From JANMAT01 sp031359995 (GTDB taxonomy: Bacteria; Actinomycetota; Acidimicrobiia; Acidimicrobiales; Ilumatobacteraceae), in contig JANMAT010000213.1 of assembly GCA_031359995.1 (NCBI GenBank), positions 1-64,000 of the forward strand: a stretch of DNA of 64,000 nucleotides, in the 5' to 3' direction. Of this stretch, positions 16,760 to 25,787 are shown in pieces (the stretch's first letter is position 1; every line of letters starts with the position of its first letter). Under the pieces are notes generated by a model, which saw nothing but the letters and a program-made list of their open reading frames with translations, ran no database searches and had not been told where the DNA came from. The position numbers and the translations under genes are program-made.

Positions 16760-17731
16760 TCAGGCGTCGATCTTCTCCCGCTCGGGCGTCGCGGCCGGCG
16801 GCGTCGGGGCGTCGCCCACGACGATCCGGTTCCGGCGGCGCCGCCACACCAGCACGCCGCCGATCACCAGCAGCACCGGCAGCCACGGCAGGGCGAACGC
16901 GGCGACCATGGCGAGGGCACCGCCTACGTTGACCACCGAGTCGATGCCCCGGTGCAGCGCACGCGACACGCTCGGGCGGCCGGCGGCGGCCGCGGCGACC
17001 GGGGCCGGCGACAACGTCACCGTCACGGTGGCCAGGTCGGTCTGCGATGCGAGCACGCGCTGCTGGCCCAGCAACTGCTCGAGCTCGGTCTGCCGACGGG
17101 TCAGCTCGGCCTCCAGACCGGCCAGCTCGCCCACGGTGGTCGTGCGGTCCAGGAACTCACGCACCCGCCCCACGCTGGCGCGGGCCGCGGTGATGCGGCT
17201 TTCGAGGTCGACGAACTGGGCGGTCACGTCCTCGGCCTGCTGGGTCTGGGCGGTGACCTTGCCCACGGACCCGAGCGTGCCGAGCAGGCTGGCGACCTTG
17301 GCCGGCGGCACCTTCAGCACGATCGACGACGACGGCCGCTCACCCAGGTTCGTCTGCTGGCTGAAGACGTAGCCGCCCACACCTTCGACCATCGTGGCGA
17401 CCTTCACGCCCGACGCGCCCACGTCGTCGACGAGCAGGTCGAGGGTCACGGTGACGATCACCTTGCGATCGACGGGCGTCGGGTCCGCGACCGCGGTCAC
17501 CTTACCCGCGCCGGGCACGGTGGTCGCCGCCGCCGCCGCGGCAGTCGCGCCGCCGGCGGTCGAACGGTCGGCGAAGCCCACGCCACCACCCTGCTCGGCG
17601 ACGGTCTGGCCCGCCACGGTGTCGAGCGATGCCGTGCTCGTGCTGCTCGATCCGCAGCCGGCGAGGATCACGGCCAGGGTGCCCGCCGCCAAGGCGACGC
17701 GGGCCCGGTGCTTCGTTGAGTCGGGAGTCAT
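16760..17731 (-). CDS. DUF4349 domain lipoprotein with C-terminal membrane anchor
   Basis: The 323-aa protein starts with a signal peptide and lipobox (LAVILAGC, Cys near 27), then an Ala/Thr-rich linker, a DUF4349 domain (about 90-250) with a predicted coiled-coil around SRITAARASVGRVREFLDRT and ELTRRQTELEQLL, and ends with one hydrophobic segment (LPWLPVLLVIGGVLVW) followed by RRRRNR. DUF4349 proteins are surface proteins of unknown function. ATG 17731 is the only start that gives a proper signal peptide. A perfect GGGGGATCCCCC palindrome lies 15 nt upstream at 17746-17757. Confidence 0.85.
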   Translation of the reverse strand: MTPDSTKHRARVALAAGTLAVILAGCGSSSTSTASLDTVAGQTVAEQGGGVGFADRSTAGGATAAAAAATTVPGAGKVTAVADPTPVDRKVIVTVTLDLLVDDVGASGVKVATMVEGVGGYVFSQQTNLGERPSSSIVLKVPPAKVASLLGTLGSVGKVTAQTQQAEDVTAQFVDLESRITAARASVGRVREFLDRTTTVGELAGLEAELTRRQTELEQLLGQQRVLASQTDLATVTVTLSPAPVAAAAAGRPSVSRALHRGIDSVVNVGGALAMVAAFALPWLPVLLVIGGVLVWRRRRNRIVVGDAPTPPAATPEREKIDA

Positions 17732-17787
17732 GCCCCGTCTGACGTGGGGGATCCCCCGCCCGGTTCCGACGGCAGATGACGAACCGG

Positions 17788-18936
17788 CTACAACCCCATC
17801 GAACGGCCGACGATCTCCTTCATGATCTCGGTCGTGCCGCCGTAGATGGTCGTGATGCGGCTGTCGGCGTAGGCGCGGGCGATCGGGTACTCCCACATGT
17901 AGCCGTAGCCGCCGTGGAGCTGGACGCACCGGTCGACGACGCGCTTCTGCAGTTCGGTGCACCACCACTTCGCCGCGGCGGCCTCCTCCACCGTGAGCGT
18001 GCCCGCGTTCAGCTCCGTCACGCAGCGGTCGATGTACACCTGGCCGATCTCGACCTCGGTCTTGATCTCGGCCAGCGTGAAGCGGCTGTTCTGGAACGAC
18101 CCGATCGACTGGCCGAAGGCCTTGCGCTCCTTGACGTAGTCGAGGGTCCAGCCGAGGGCGGCCGACGCCACCGCCACCCCCATCGCGGCGATCGACAGGC
18201 GCTCCTGCGCCAGGTTCTTCACGAGGTACGTGAAGCCCTGCCCCTCGTCGCCGAGGCGGTTGGCCACGGGCACCTGCACGTCGCTGAAGAAGAGCTCGGC
18301 GGTGTCCTGGCTGTGCATGCCGATCTTGTCGAGGTTGCGACCGCGCTCGAAGCCGGCCATGCCGCGCTCGAGCACCAGCAGGCTCATGCCCTTGTGCTTG
18401 AGCGACGGGTCGGTCTTGACCGCGGTGATGATCAGATCAGAGTTGTGACCGTTTGTGATGAACGTCTTCGACCCGTTCACCACGTAGTGGTCACCATCGC
18501 GGATGGCGGTCGTGGTCATGGACGCGAGATCGGAGCCGATGCCCGGCTCGGTCATGGCGATGGCGGTGACGAGACGGCCCGATGCGATGCCGGGGAGCCA
18601 CCGCTTCTTCTGCTCGTCGTTGGCGATCTCGAGGTAGTACGGCGTGCAGATGTCATTGTGGAGCGTGATCATGGCGCCCGAACCCTGGATGCCGGCCTTG
18701 GCGATCTCCTCGGAGATGATCTGGTTGTAACGGAAGTCCTTGGTGCCGCCACCGCCGAACTCCTCGGGAACCGCCATGCCCACGAAGCCGTGCTCGCCCG
18801 CCTTGGCCAGCAGGTCGTGCGGCGTGATGCCGGCCTTCTCCCACTCGGCGAAGTGTGGCGAGATCTCCTTGGCCACGAACGACGCGAACGCGTCGCGGAA
18901 GAGGTGATGTTCGGATTCGAAGATCGTGCGCTCCAT
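17788..18936 (-). CDS. Acyl-CoA dehydrogenase, long-chain type
   Basis: A complete 382-aa flavoenzyme of beta-oxidation, introducing the alpha-beta double bond in an acyl-CoA with FAD. Family marks: AMTEPGIGSDLASM (FAD/substrate loop), KTFITNG, and the C-terminal IYGGTTEIMKE. The usual MCAD-type Glu of YEGT is replaced by Gly, while Glu is present in LAQERLSIA, the position used by long-chain and isovaleryl enzymes, so the active base has probably moved rather than been lost. TACGGT lies 7 nt before ATG 18936. It stands alone; the SGNH gene upstream has its own hexamer. Confidence 0.9.
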   Translation of the reverse strand: MERTIFESEHHLFRDAFASFVAKEISPHFAEWEKAGITPHDLLAKAGEHGFVGMAVPEEFGGGGTKDFRYNQIISEEIAKAGIQGSGAMITLHNDICTPYYLEIANDEQKKRWLPGIASGRLVTAIAMTEPGIGSDLASMTTTAIRDGDHYVVNGSKTFITNGHNSDLIITAVKTDPSLKHKGMSLLVLERGMAGFERGRNLDKIGMHSQDTAELFFSDVQVPVANRLGDEGQGFTYLVKNLAQERLSIAAMGVAVASAALGWTLDYVKERKAFGQSIGSFQNSRFTLAEIKTEVEIGQVYIDRCVTELNAGTLTVEEAAAAKWWCTELQKRVVDRCVQLHGGYGYMWEYPIARAYADSRITTIYGGTTEIMKEIVGRSMGL

Positions 18937-18943
18937 GCGCCGC

Positions 18944-18949
18944 ACCGTA
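18944..18949 (-). promoter_or_regulatory. -10 hexamer of the acyl-CoA dehydrogenase gene
   Basis: TACGGT on the minus strand, 7 nt before ATG 18936. Confidence 0.45.
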
Positions 18950-18959
18950 GCGGCGGTCC

Positions 18960-19631
18960 TCAGCCGGGGGCGAGCAGAGACGCCATGTGGTGCACCAGCC
19001 AGCGCGAACGCGTGGCGTAGCCCGCCTCGGTGAGGTGCACCTGGTCGGCGGCGAGCAGCGCCGGCTGGCTGCGCACCACGCCCGCCCAGTCGGCGAGAAC
19101 CAGATTGGGGTGGCGCGGCACGGCGCGGGCCAGCGCCGCGTTGAACACCTCCACCGCAGGACCCTCGGGCGAGGCGGGCCCGCGGTACACCGTGAGCCAC
19201 ATGACGGGCGTGGCCGCGCCGGCGACGTCGAGGGTCTGGTCGATCAGGGCGTCGGCAGCCTCGCCGGTGAGCCCCACCCGCGCGTCGTTGGTGCCCAGCG
19301 CGACGACGACGAGGTCTCGGCCCGCCAACCGGCGGAGCTCGTCGACGCCCTCGGGGATCTGTCGGCCGATCTGGGCCGAGATGTCGAGGCGCAGACCGCG
19401 CTCGGCCGCGCCCGCGGGCAGGGTGGTGAACTCGCCGACGGTCAGCGAGTCACCGACCAACGCGATCGTCGCGTCCAGGGTGCGGCCGTCGTCGGCGGCG
19501 ACCACCGGGCCCAACCGGGGTCGGGGGCCGGCACACGACGACAGGCCACCGACGGCCACCGCCGGGATGACGACCGACAGCACGATCGACATCACGGCCA
19601 CACCCAACGGCGACTCCGACAACCGGCTCAT
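18960..19631 (-). CDS. SGNH/GDSL hydrolase, probable lipoprotein
   Basis: A 223-aa SGNH hydrolase with an N-terminal hydrophobic signal ending in a lipobox-like LSSC. Catalytic blocks are visible: ALVGDSLTVGEF (block I Ser), GRQIPEG (block II Gly), ALGTNDARV (block III Asn) and AADQVHLTEAGY (block V Asp and His). It is therefore an extracellular, membrane-tethered esterase or deacetylase acting on an unknown ester. ATG 19631 is chosen for the signal peptide and the TACCGT hexamer 6 nt upstream. It is divergent from the SCP2 gene. Confidence 0.88.
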   Translation of the reverse strand: MSRLSESPLGVAVMSIVLSVVIPAVAVGGLSSCAGPRPRLGPVVAADDGRTLDATIALVGDSLTVGEFTTLPAGAAERGLRLDISAQIGRQIPEGVDELRRLAGRDLVVVALGTNDARVGLTGEAADALIDQTLDVAGAATPVMWLTVYRGPASPEGPAVEVFNAALARAVPRHPNLVLADWAGVVRSQPALLAADQVHLTEAGYATRSRWLVHHMASLLAPG

Positions 19632-19637
19632 GGCGGG

Positions 19638-19643
19638 ACGGTA
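19638..19643 (-). promoter_or_regulatory. -10 hexamer of the SGNH gene
   Basis: TACCGT on the minus strand, 6 nt before ATG 19631. Confidence 0.4.
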
Positions 19644-19773
19644 GGAACCGGCCGGGACGGCCCGTGGGCGTCGTGACCGAACCAGAGCGATCCTTGACGG
19701 ATCGACCGATGGTGTCGCGCGCTGCGCGCGTACGGATATCGTCGTGGCGCCCCCGATCAAGGAGCAGCAGCCG

Positions 19774-20178
19774 GTGCCCTATCCCTTCCTGTCCGACGAG
19801 TGGATGGTCGCGGCGCGTGAGGTCTACGACCGCCACGCGCTCGAGGCTCACGAGTTCCCGCACAAGGTGCGCATCAACCTCGTGGCCACCGACGTCCCCT
19901 TCGGCGAGGGCAAGGTGAAGGCGTTCATCGACACCAGCGCGGGCATGCTGCGCATGGACCTCGGCGAGCTCGACAAGCCCGACGTCACCGTCACCACCGA
20001 CTACCAGCTGGCCCGCGCCGCCTTCGTCCTACAGGACCAGACCGCAGTCATGCAGGCGTTCATGGCCGGGCGCGTGAAGATCCAGGGCGACATGACCAAG
20101 CTCATGGTCATGCAGGTCACTCCTCCCGACGACACGGCCCGCACCGTGGCCGCCGAGATCAAGGCCATCACCGACTGA
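19774..20178 (+). CDS. SCP2 sterol-binding domain protein
   Basis: A 134-aa protein built of one SCP2-like lipid-binding domain. The end of the fold is recognisable: PDVTVTTDYQLARAAF, then AFMAGRVKIQGDMTKLMVMQ, where the G-R-V-K-I-x-G-D turn is typical. It may bind a steroid, fatty acid or acyl-CoA; the acyl-CoA dehydrogenase nearby fits lipid use. I chose GTG 19774 because AAGGAG ends 9 nt before it; GTG 19744 would add ten residues. A TATCGT at 19737 may be its promoter. A hairpin follows. Confidence 0.82.
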   Translation: MPYPFLSDEWMVAAREVYDRHALEAHEFPHKVRINLVATDVPFGEGKVKAFIDTSAGMLRMDLGELDKPDVTVTTDYQLARAAFVLQDQTAVMQAFMAGRVKIQGDMTKLMVMQVTPPDDTARTVAAEIKAITD

Positions 20179-20243
20179 CGGCCCGGCGCCCCGACGCCAG
20201 CGCGGCTGGCCTCACCCCGGGACGGGCCAGGGCCACCATCAGC

Positions 20244-20263
20244 ACGCCCCGCGGGCGGGGCGT
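20244..20263 (+). terminator. Hairpin after the SCP2 gene
   Basis: A perfect 9-bp inverted repeat ACGCCCCGC / GCGGGGCGT with a 2-nt centre, followed by T, 66 nt after the SCP2 stop. Confidence 0.5.
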
Positions 20264-20345
20264 TCGGACGGATCACGGGGGTCCGGAGCGCGCCGCCCAC
20301 CACCGGGGATCGGGCCGGTGCGCCGCTCCCCCCGCATGCGCGCCG

Positions 20346-20351
20346 TACGAT
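20346..20351 (+). promoter_or_regulatory. -10 hexamer of the first tandem surface-protein gene
   Basis: TACGAT, 8 nt before the GTG at 20360; a second TACGAT at 21465-21470 stands before the next paralogue. Confidence 0.4.
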
Positions 20352-20359
20352 GGGTGACC

Positions 20360-21415
20360 GTGACACCGAGTGAGCACCGTCCCATCGCTGGCGGTCCACC
20401 TCCCCCGCCGCCCCCGCCGCCGCCCCCGGGCGCGCCGGTCGGAGCGACGCAGCCCCTACCCGTGATCCCGCCACCGCCTCCTCCGGGTGCCGGGTCCCCG
20501 CCTCCCGCGGCTCCGCCGGCACCACCGGTCACGCCGGCCCCACCGCCCGGTGGCGAGCACAACCCGGCCGGGCGCGGCCCCCGCCGTCTCTGGCTCGTCG
20601 CGGTGATCATCCCGTTGCTGTTCCTCGGCGGGTGCCTGGCCGCCGTCGCGCTGTCGCGCAGCGACACGAACGGCGACTCGTCGCGCTCCACCGCGGCCAG
20701 CCTCGGGTCGCTCCCCAGGGATCCGACGGTGCTGCCCACCCAGATCACCGCGCCCGACACCACGGTGGCGGCGACGGAGCCGGTGACCACCACGGCCGCT
20801 CCGGTCACCGAACCGGTCACCGAACCGGCCACCGAACCGACCACCGAGCCCGGCACCGAGCCGCCCGCCTCCAGCGCGACCAGCCGGGCGCCGGCCACGT
20901 CGCGCGGGACCGCGGCCACCACCGCGGCGACCACGGCGACCACGGCCCGCGCCACCACCATCGTCACGGCCAAGCCCACCACGACGGCGACCACACGCGC
21001 GGTCGCCGCCTCGTCACTGGCGACGTTCGCCAACGATCTCGCGCAGCAATTGGCCACTGCTTTGGCAAAAGGCGACTGGACCCGCGCCCGCGCGCTCGCG
21101 CCGTCATCTGCGATGACCGATGCCAAATACGGGGCCGACTACGGCAACCTCATCGACTCCACCGTGATCCCCGTCAAGACCACCGCGCTGAGCGCGACCA
21201 CGTATGCGGTGCGCATCGGCCTGGTCGCCCACGAGTCGGCGGGCGGCGGAGGAACGCAGACCGTGCTGTACTGCGCGCACTGGAACGTCGACACGGCCAA
21301 GGGCACCATCACCCAGGTATCGGGCACGACGCTGCGCACCATCGCGGGCACGAAGCCGGTGTCGAACTACCGCACCGAGGTCAGCACGGCATGTGCGACG
21401 GCAAACCTTGCCTGA
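20360..21415 (+). CDS. Membrane-anchored Pro/Thr-rich protein, paralogue A of a tandem pair
   Basis: A 351-aa protein with four parts: a cytoplasmic Pro-rich head (runs of ten or more Pro), one transmembrane segment (about 76-97, LWLVAVIIPLLFLGGC), a long Thr/Ala/Pro/Glu linker and a C-terminal extracellular domain of about 130 residues. That domain is clearly homologous to the end of the next gene: both share KGDW/AHDW..RALAP, a central IPVK/VPTK and C..NVDTAKG/C..YHVDTAKG with two Cys each. I do not recognise the domain. GTG 20360 is preferred because TACGAT lies 8 nt upstream; a start at 20318 is possible. Confidence 0.7.
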   Translation: MTPSEHRPIAGGPPPPPPPPPPPGAPVGATQPLPVIPPPPPPGAGSPPPAAPPAPPVTPAPPPGGEHNPAGRGPRRLWLVAVIIPLLFLGGCLAAVALSRSDTNGDSSRSTAASLGSLPRDPTVLPTQITAPDTTVAATEPVTTTAAPVTEPVTEPATEPTTEPGTEPPASSATSRAPATSRGTAATTAATTATTARATTIVTAKPTTTATTRAVAASSLATFANDLAQQLATALAKGDWTRARALAPSSAMTDAKYGADYGNLIDSTVIPVKTTALSATTYAVRIGLVAHESAGGGGTQTVLYCAHWNVDTAKGTITQVSGTTLRTIAGTKPVSNYRTEVSTACATANLA

Positions 21416-21500
21416 CACTTGAGAAACAAGCGGCACTGACCCGTTCCCAATTGGAATAGATCACCGTACGATGACCCGGTCTTTGGGAAGAGGACGGGCG

Positions 21501-22526
21501 ATGACCGGCGGACAAGGCAACAGCAACCCCACAACGGGCTCGAGCGGCTGGTCGCTGCTGTTCGCCCCCGACGCGCCCCTGCAGCCCACCACGTGCGCCG
21601 ACTGCGGCAACGTGTTCGCGGCCACGGCGGCCTCGTGCCCGTGGTGCGGGCGGACCACCGCGTCGACTCGCCGCGCCGTCGCCGAGGCCGAGGCCGCCGT
21701 GACGTCCACCCGGCAGGGCCCCCACCTCACGTCGGTGCCCGTCCCCGCCCCGGCCGAAGCGATCGAGCCGTGGCTGCCGGCCACCACGGCCCAGCACGCC
21801 CGTCGATGGGCCGGGGTGATCGTGGCCGCCGGTGTCCTGCTCGCCATCGCCACGGGCGCCACGGTGCGCACCCGTCAGCACGACCAGCAGGCCGCGGCGC
21901 CGGCGACCGCCACGAGCGCGGCGACCATCGCCGCGCCGGCCACCGCCCCCGCCACCACCGCGGCCCCGGCCACCACGACCGCCACGACCACGGCCCCCGC
22001 CACCACGGCCCCGCCGGCCACCACCACGGCACCCGCCACCGCGACCGCACCCGTCACCACCACGGCCCCGCCGACGACCACGGCCGCCCCCGCCACCACC
22101 GTGCCGGCCGGTCCCAGCTTCTCGGCCATCGAGCAGCGGGCCATCACCGTCACGACCGACCTGTCGAAGGCCATCGTCGCCCACGACTGGAACACGGTGC
22201 GGGCGCTGGCGCCGAACAACGCCACCAGCGACGACGCCTACAACACGTTCTGGGGCACCATCAAGGACGCCTCGGTGGTACCCACCAAGGTGCGGGCCAC
22301 GGGCGCCGACGCCTACGACGTCATCGTCGGCGTCGTGTCGGTCGACGCGCTGCCGTCGGGCCCGACGAGCACGCTGCGCTGCGGGCTCTACCACGTCGAC
22401 ACGGCCAAGGGTGTGGTCGAGTCGATCAAGACCGTCGACGTGCGCACCGCCTCGGGCGCCGTCGGCGGCACCGATCCGGCCGTTGCCGCCGAGCTCCGCA
22501 GCGCCTGCGCCAACGCCTCGTTCTGA
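21501..22526 (+). CDS. Zinc-ribbon, membrane-anchored Thr-rich protein, paralogue B of a tandem pair
   Basis: A 341-aa protein. An N-terminal zinc ribbon (CADC at about 36-39 and CPWC at about 52-55) faces the cytoplasm, followed by one transmembrane segment (WAGVIVAAGVLLAIATGATV), a Thr/Ala/Pro linker of about 70 residues and a C-terminal domain of about 130 residues that matches the end of the preceding gene. The layout suggests a cytoplasmic sensor or docking module joined to an external domain; function is unknown. ATG 21501 has AGAGGA upstream. Ends near a hairpin at 22547. Confidence 0.72.
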   Translation: MTGGQGNSNPTTGSSGWSLLFAPDAPLQPTTCADCGNVFAATAASCPWCGRTTASTRRAVAEAEAAVTSTRQGPHLTSVPVPAPAEAIEPWLPATTAQHARRWAGVIVAAGVLLAIATGATVRTRQHDQQAAAPATATSAATIAAPATAPATTAAPATTTATTTAPATTAPPATTTAPATATAPVTTTAPPTTTAAPATTVPAGPSFSAIEQRAITVTTDLSKAIVAHDWNTVRALAPNNATSDDAYNTFWGTIKDASVVPTKVRATGADAYDVIVGVVSVDALPSGPTSTLRCGLYHVDTAKGVVESIKTVDVRTASGAVGGTDPAVAAELRSACANASF

Positions 22527-22546
22527 TCTGATCGCCGGACGCGACA

Positions 22547-22572
22547 AGGCCGTCGCCCTGGGACGACGGCCT
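22547..22572. terminator. Hairpin between convergent genes
   Basis: A perfect 9-bp inverted repeat AGGCCGTCG / CGACGGCCT with an 8-nt loop, between the zinc-ribbon gene and the convergent SDR. Confidence 0.6.
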
Positions 22573-22589
22573 CTCGGAGACTGGTGCGC

Positions 22590-23465
22590 TCAGTGCAGGT
22601 TGGCCAGCGCGTCGGTGAGCCCGGCCACCGTCCAGCGGTCGTTCTGCTCGACACCCTCACCGAACTCCCACGACTTCACCCGGGTGACGCGACCACCCTG
22701 CACGAAGAAGGTCTCACCGTTGAACACGCAGGCCTCGGCCGACAGGTAGGCGACCAGCGGGGACACGTTGGCGGGGTCCCACAGATCGAACGTGGCGCCG
22801 TCCTTGGGCTCGGCCAGCATGTCGCCCAGGCCGGGCGTGGCCAGTGTGAGCCGGGTGCGCGCCGCCGGGGCGATGCAGTTCGACTTCACGTTGTAGCGGG
22901 TGAGCTCCTTGGCGCAGATCTGGCTGAACGTGGCGATGCCCGACTTGGCTGCGCCGTAGTTCGTCTGACCGGGGTTCGAGAAAAGGCCCGACGTGGACGA
23001 CGTGTGCACGACGTTGCGGGGCCTGGTGCTGCCCGCCTTGGTCTGCTCCCGCCAGTACGCCGCTGCCCACCGGGTGGGGGCGAAGTGGCCCTTCAGGTGC
23101 ACGGCGATGACGGCGTCCCACTCCGCCTCCGTCATGTTCACCAGCACGCGGTCGCGCAGGATGCCGGCGTTGTTCACCAGGATGTCGAGATCGCCGAAGG
23201 TCTCCACGGCGGCGTTGATCATCCGCTGGGCACCCTCCCAGTCGGCGACGTTGTCGTCGTTGGCGACGGCCTCGCCGCCCATGGCGATGATCTCGTTCAC
23301 GACCTGTTGGGCCGGCGTGGCGTCGGCTCCGGTGCCGTCGTTGGCGCCACCGAGGTCGTTGACCACGATCTTGGCCCCCTCGGCGGCGAACAGCAGCGCG
23401 TGCTCACGGCCCAGACCGCGACCTGCGCCGGTGATGATCGCGACCCGTCCCTGCAGCGCGCCCAT
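22590..23465 (-). CDS. SDR family dehydrogenase, MFE-2-like 3-hydroxyacyl-CoA dehydrogenase
   Basis: A 291-aa SDR. Motifs are TGAGRGLGREHALLFA, VNDLGG (NAD-preferring Asp), LVNNAGILRDR, a catalytic Ser in HTSSTSG and YGAAK. The DLGGANDGTG insertion and overall length are those of the SDR domain found in peroxisomal multifunctional enzyme type 2 and its bacterial relatives, which oxidise 3-hydroxyacyl-CoA in beta-oxidation or steroid side-chain breakdown. Start ATG has AAGGGGAG upstream, so this gene has a leader. No direct partner gene; the SCP2 and acyl-CoA dehydrogenase genes lie 3-4 kb away. Confidence 0.85.
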   Translation of the reverse strand: MGALQGRVAIITGAGRGLGREHALLFAAEGAKIVVNDLGGANDGTGADATPAQQVVNEIIAMGGEAVANDDNVADWEGAQRMINAAVETFGDLDILVNNAGILRDRVLVNMTEAEWDAVIAVHLKGHFAPTRWAAAYWREQTKAGSTRPRNVVHTSSTSGLFSNPGQTNYGAAKSGIATFSQICAKELTRYNVKSNCIAPAARTRLTLATPGLGDMLAEPKDGATFDLWDPANVSPLVAYLSAEACVFNGETFFVQGGRVTRVKSWEFGEGVEQNDRWTVAGLTDALANLH

Positions 23466-23542
23466 GCCTCTCCCCTTTGGCGTCGTAGCGAAAGTGGGCG
23501 CACGTTACCCGGCGGCCGGGGACCGGCAAAGACCGCGTGCCG

Positions 23543-25675
23543 TCAGCCGAGGGTCAGGTTGATGGCGGTGCCCTTGCGGACCTGTTCGCCCGCGCCGGGC
23601 GCGATGGCCACGACGTTCCCGGTCGCCGGGCCGCTGACCGAACCGGGCACCAGCACGCCCGTGGCGGCGATGGCCGCCTTGGCGTCCTCGAACGTCATGC
23701 CGACCACGTTCGGCACCCCGAACAGCTGCGGCCCGAGCGACATCGTGATCCTCACGACCGAGTCTCGCCGCACCGCGACGCCCACGACCGGGTCGGCCTT
23801 GATGACGATGCCGGCGGGGACGTTGTCGGAGAACTCGTCGGGCTGGCGCTCGGCCTTCAACTGCACCGCGGCCAGGGCAGCCACGGCCTGGTCGTAGGTC
23901 ATGTCCTTCAGCGAGGGCCGGGCCCGCGGCGCCGGGCCCTTCGACACCGTGACCAGCACCACGGTGCCCTTCACGACCTCGGTGCCGGCCGGTAGCGAGG
24001 CCTGGTCCTTCACGCCCCAGGTGATGACCTTGCCCGCCTCGACGTCCTCGCTGAAGGCGCCGTCGCCGACCAGTTCGGCCACGAGGCCGAGCTTGGTCAG
24101 CTCGGCCTCGGCGTCGGCCTGCACCTTGCCGTTGAGCTCGGGCAGAGCCCGCAGCGCCGGACCCGACGAGACCCACAGCGTCAGCGCATCACCTCTGCGC
24201 AGCGTGCCCGTCTCGGGGCTCTGCGCCAGCACCTGGTCGACCGGCGCGAGCTCGTCGGCGCGGGGTTGCGTGGTCAGGACCCACTCGTTCTGGCTGACGG
24301 CGTTCTCGACGACGTGGACGTCCTGACCGACGTAGCTGTCCACGGTGTAGTTCTTGGGCCCGTTCGGCTTCAGCAGGAGCACACCGACGGCGCCGAGGCC
24401 GGCGAGCACGGCCACCACCAGCACCACGAGCAGCCGGCGGGGCCGGTGCCGGGCGCCGGGCCGGGCGGCCACCGGCACGTCATCGTCGTCACCCGCCTCG
24501 ATGGCGTGGTCGAACGGAGAGGGTGCGTAGGGCCCGGGTCGCTCGGCCGCCGGTGGCGTGGCACGACGGCCGCCGACGACGGCCCGGTCGCCGGTGGCCA
24601 TCACCAGTGGCGGCGGCGCGTCGAACAGGGGCGCGTCGTCGATGCGGCGGCCGGGCGCCGACGGTCCGGTCATCGGCGCCGACGAGGGCGCACCCTCCAG
24701 CGCGACCGGCGGAGGGCCGTCCCCCGGGGACAGGGCCGTGCCCGGGTTCACCGACGTGGGGGCCGGATCGAGGTCGTAGGTGGTCAGGCGCACCAGCGGC
24801 AGAGGCGCCGGGCGGGGCATGAGCTTGGCCGTGGTCACCAGGGCCCGGGTCAGCTCGGCCCCGGTGGAGCGCTCGGCCGGATCGGGGCGGCCCGCCTTCT
24901 CGACGACCGGTGCGAGCTGACCGAGCTCGGCCGAGACCGGCATGAGCCTGTCGATGCGGCCCATGAGCGTGGCCACCGTGGTGTCGGCCGCGAACGGCAC
25001 GGCGCCGGTGACCGCTTCGACCATCGTCAACGCCAACGAGTACACGTCGGTGGTGCCGTCGACCGCCTGGCCCTTGGCCTGCTCGGGCGAGGCGTAGCGT
25101 GCCGTGCCCAGCACCACGCCGGCCGGCTCGGTCCAGGCCGCCTCGGCGATGGCGCGGGCCAGACCGAAGTCGGCGATGCGCAGCCGGCCGTCGTCACCGA
25201 AGAGCAGGTTCGCCGGCTTGATGTCGCGGTGCACGAGACCGCGGGCGTGGGCGTACTCGAGGCCGCGCGCCGTCTCGAGGCCCACCAGCAGTGCCTGCGA
25301 CGGCGAGAGCCGCCGGCCGCGGTCGAGCATGGCCCGCAGACTGCCGCCGGCCAGGTACTCGGTCACCAGGTAGGGCGCCCCGGCGGTGCCGTCCGCGTCG
25401 GTGCCATCGGTGCCCCAATCGAACACCGCGACGATGTTCGGGTGGCTCAGGGCCGCCGCCGCCTGGGCCTCGGCCCGGAACCGCTTCAGGAAGGCGGCAT
25501 CGGCGGCCAGCGAGGGGTGCAGCACCTTGACCGCGACGTTGCGGGCGAGCTGGAGGTCCTCGGCCAGGTACACCGTGGCGGACGCGCCGCTTCCGAGCGG
25601 GGCCACCAACCGGTAGCGCCCACCCAGGGTTCGCCCGATGTCGACTGCTCGGGAAGCATCGCGAGGAACCGCCAT
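23543..25675 (-). CDS. Ser/Thr protein kinase with PASTA repeats (PknB type)
   Basis: A 710-aa transmembrane kinase. The kinase domain (about 20-290) keeps the Gly loop LGSGASATVY, Lys50, HRDIKPANLL (149-158), DFGLA (169-173) and ASPEQ. A Pro/Ala juxtamembrane linker leads to one transmembrane helix (about 430-455) after RRPRR-like basic residues. Outside are four PASTA repeats of about 65 residues, the last ending at the C terminus (INLTLG). Such kinases sense peptidoglycan fragments and steer growth and division. Not beside the usual rodA/pbpA genes. TAGCGT lies 9 nt before the ATG. Confidence 0.93.
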   Translation of the reverse strand: MAVPRDASRAVDIGRTLGGRYRLVAPLGSGASATVYLAEDLQLARNVAVKVLHPSLAADAAFLKRFRAEAQAAAALSHPNIVAVFDWGTDGTDADGTAGAPYLVTEYLAGGSLRAMLDRGRRLSPSQALLVGLETARGLEYAHARGLVHRDIKPANLLFGDDGRLRIADFGLARAIAEAAWTEPAGVVLGTARYASPEQAKGQAVDGTTDVYSLALTMVEAVTGAVPFAADTTVATLMGRIDRLMPVSAELGQLAPVVEKAGRPDPAERSTGAELTRALVTTAKLMPRPAPLPLVRLTTYDLDPAPTSVNPGTALSPGDGPPPVALEGAPSSAPMTGPSAPGRRIDDAPLFDAPPPLVMATGDRAVVGGRRATPPAAERPGPYAPSPFDHAIEAGDDDDVPVAARPGARHRPRRLLVVLVVAVLAGLGAVGVLLLKPNGPKNYTVDSYVGQDVHVVENAVSQNEWVLTTQPRADELAPVDQVLAQSPETGTLRRGDALTLWVSSGPALRALPELNGKVQADAEAELTKLGLVAELVGDGAFSEDVEAGKVITWGVKDQASLPAGTEVVKGTVVLVTVSKGPAPRARPSLKDMTYDQAVAALAAVQLKAERQPDEFSDNVPAGIVIKADPVVGVAVRRDSVVRITMSLGPQLFGVPNVVGMTFEDAKAAIAATGVLVPGSVSGPATGNVVAIAPGAGEQVRKGTAINLTLG

Positions 25676-25684
25676 GGCGGCCCC

Positions 25685-25690
25685 ACGCTA
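25685..25690 (-). promoter_or_regulatory. -10 hexamer of the PASTA kinase gene
   Basis: TAGCGT on the minus strand, 9 nt before ATG 25675. Confidence 0.4.
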
Positions 25691-25787
25691 GCGGCGGAGC
25701 CCTGCCCGGGGGCGACACATCGTCGCGGGGACGAACGGCACCACCGTCGATGGGACGCCGTCGCCCACGATGGGCCATCATGGTGGG

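Noticed and set aside
21437..21446. TGACCCGTTC shared with 50655-50664, both upstream of Thr-rich membrane proteins
   Set aside because: Distances to the starts differ (55 and about 122 nt) and the flanks do not match; probably chance.
21880..22110. Short GCC/ACC-rich repeats that might suggest a repeat array
   Set aside because: They encode the Thr/Ala linker of a surface protein; there are no regular spacers, so this is not CRISPR.
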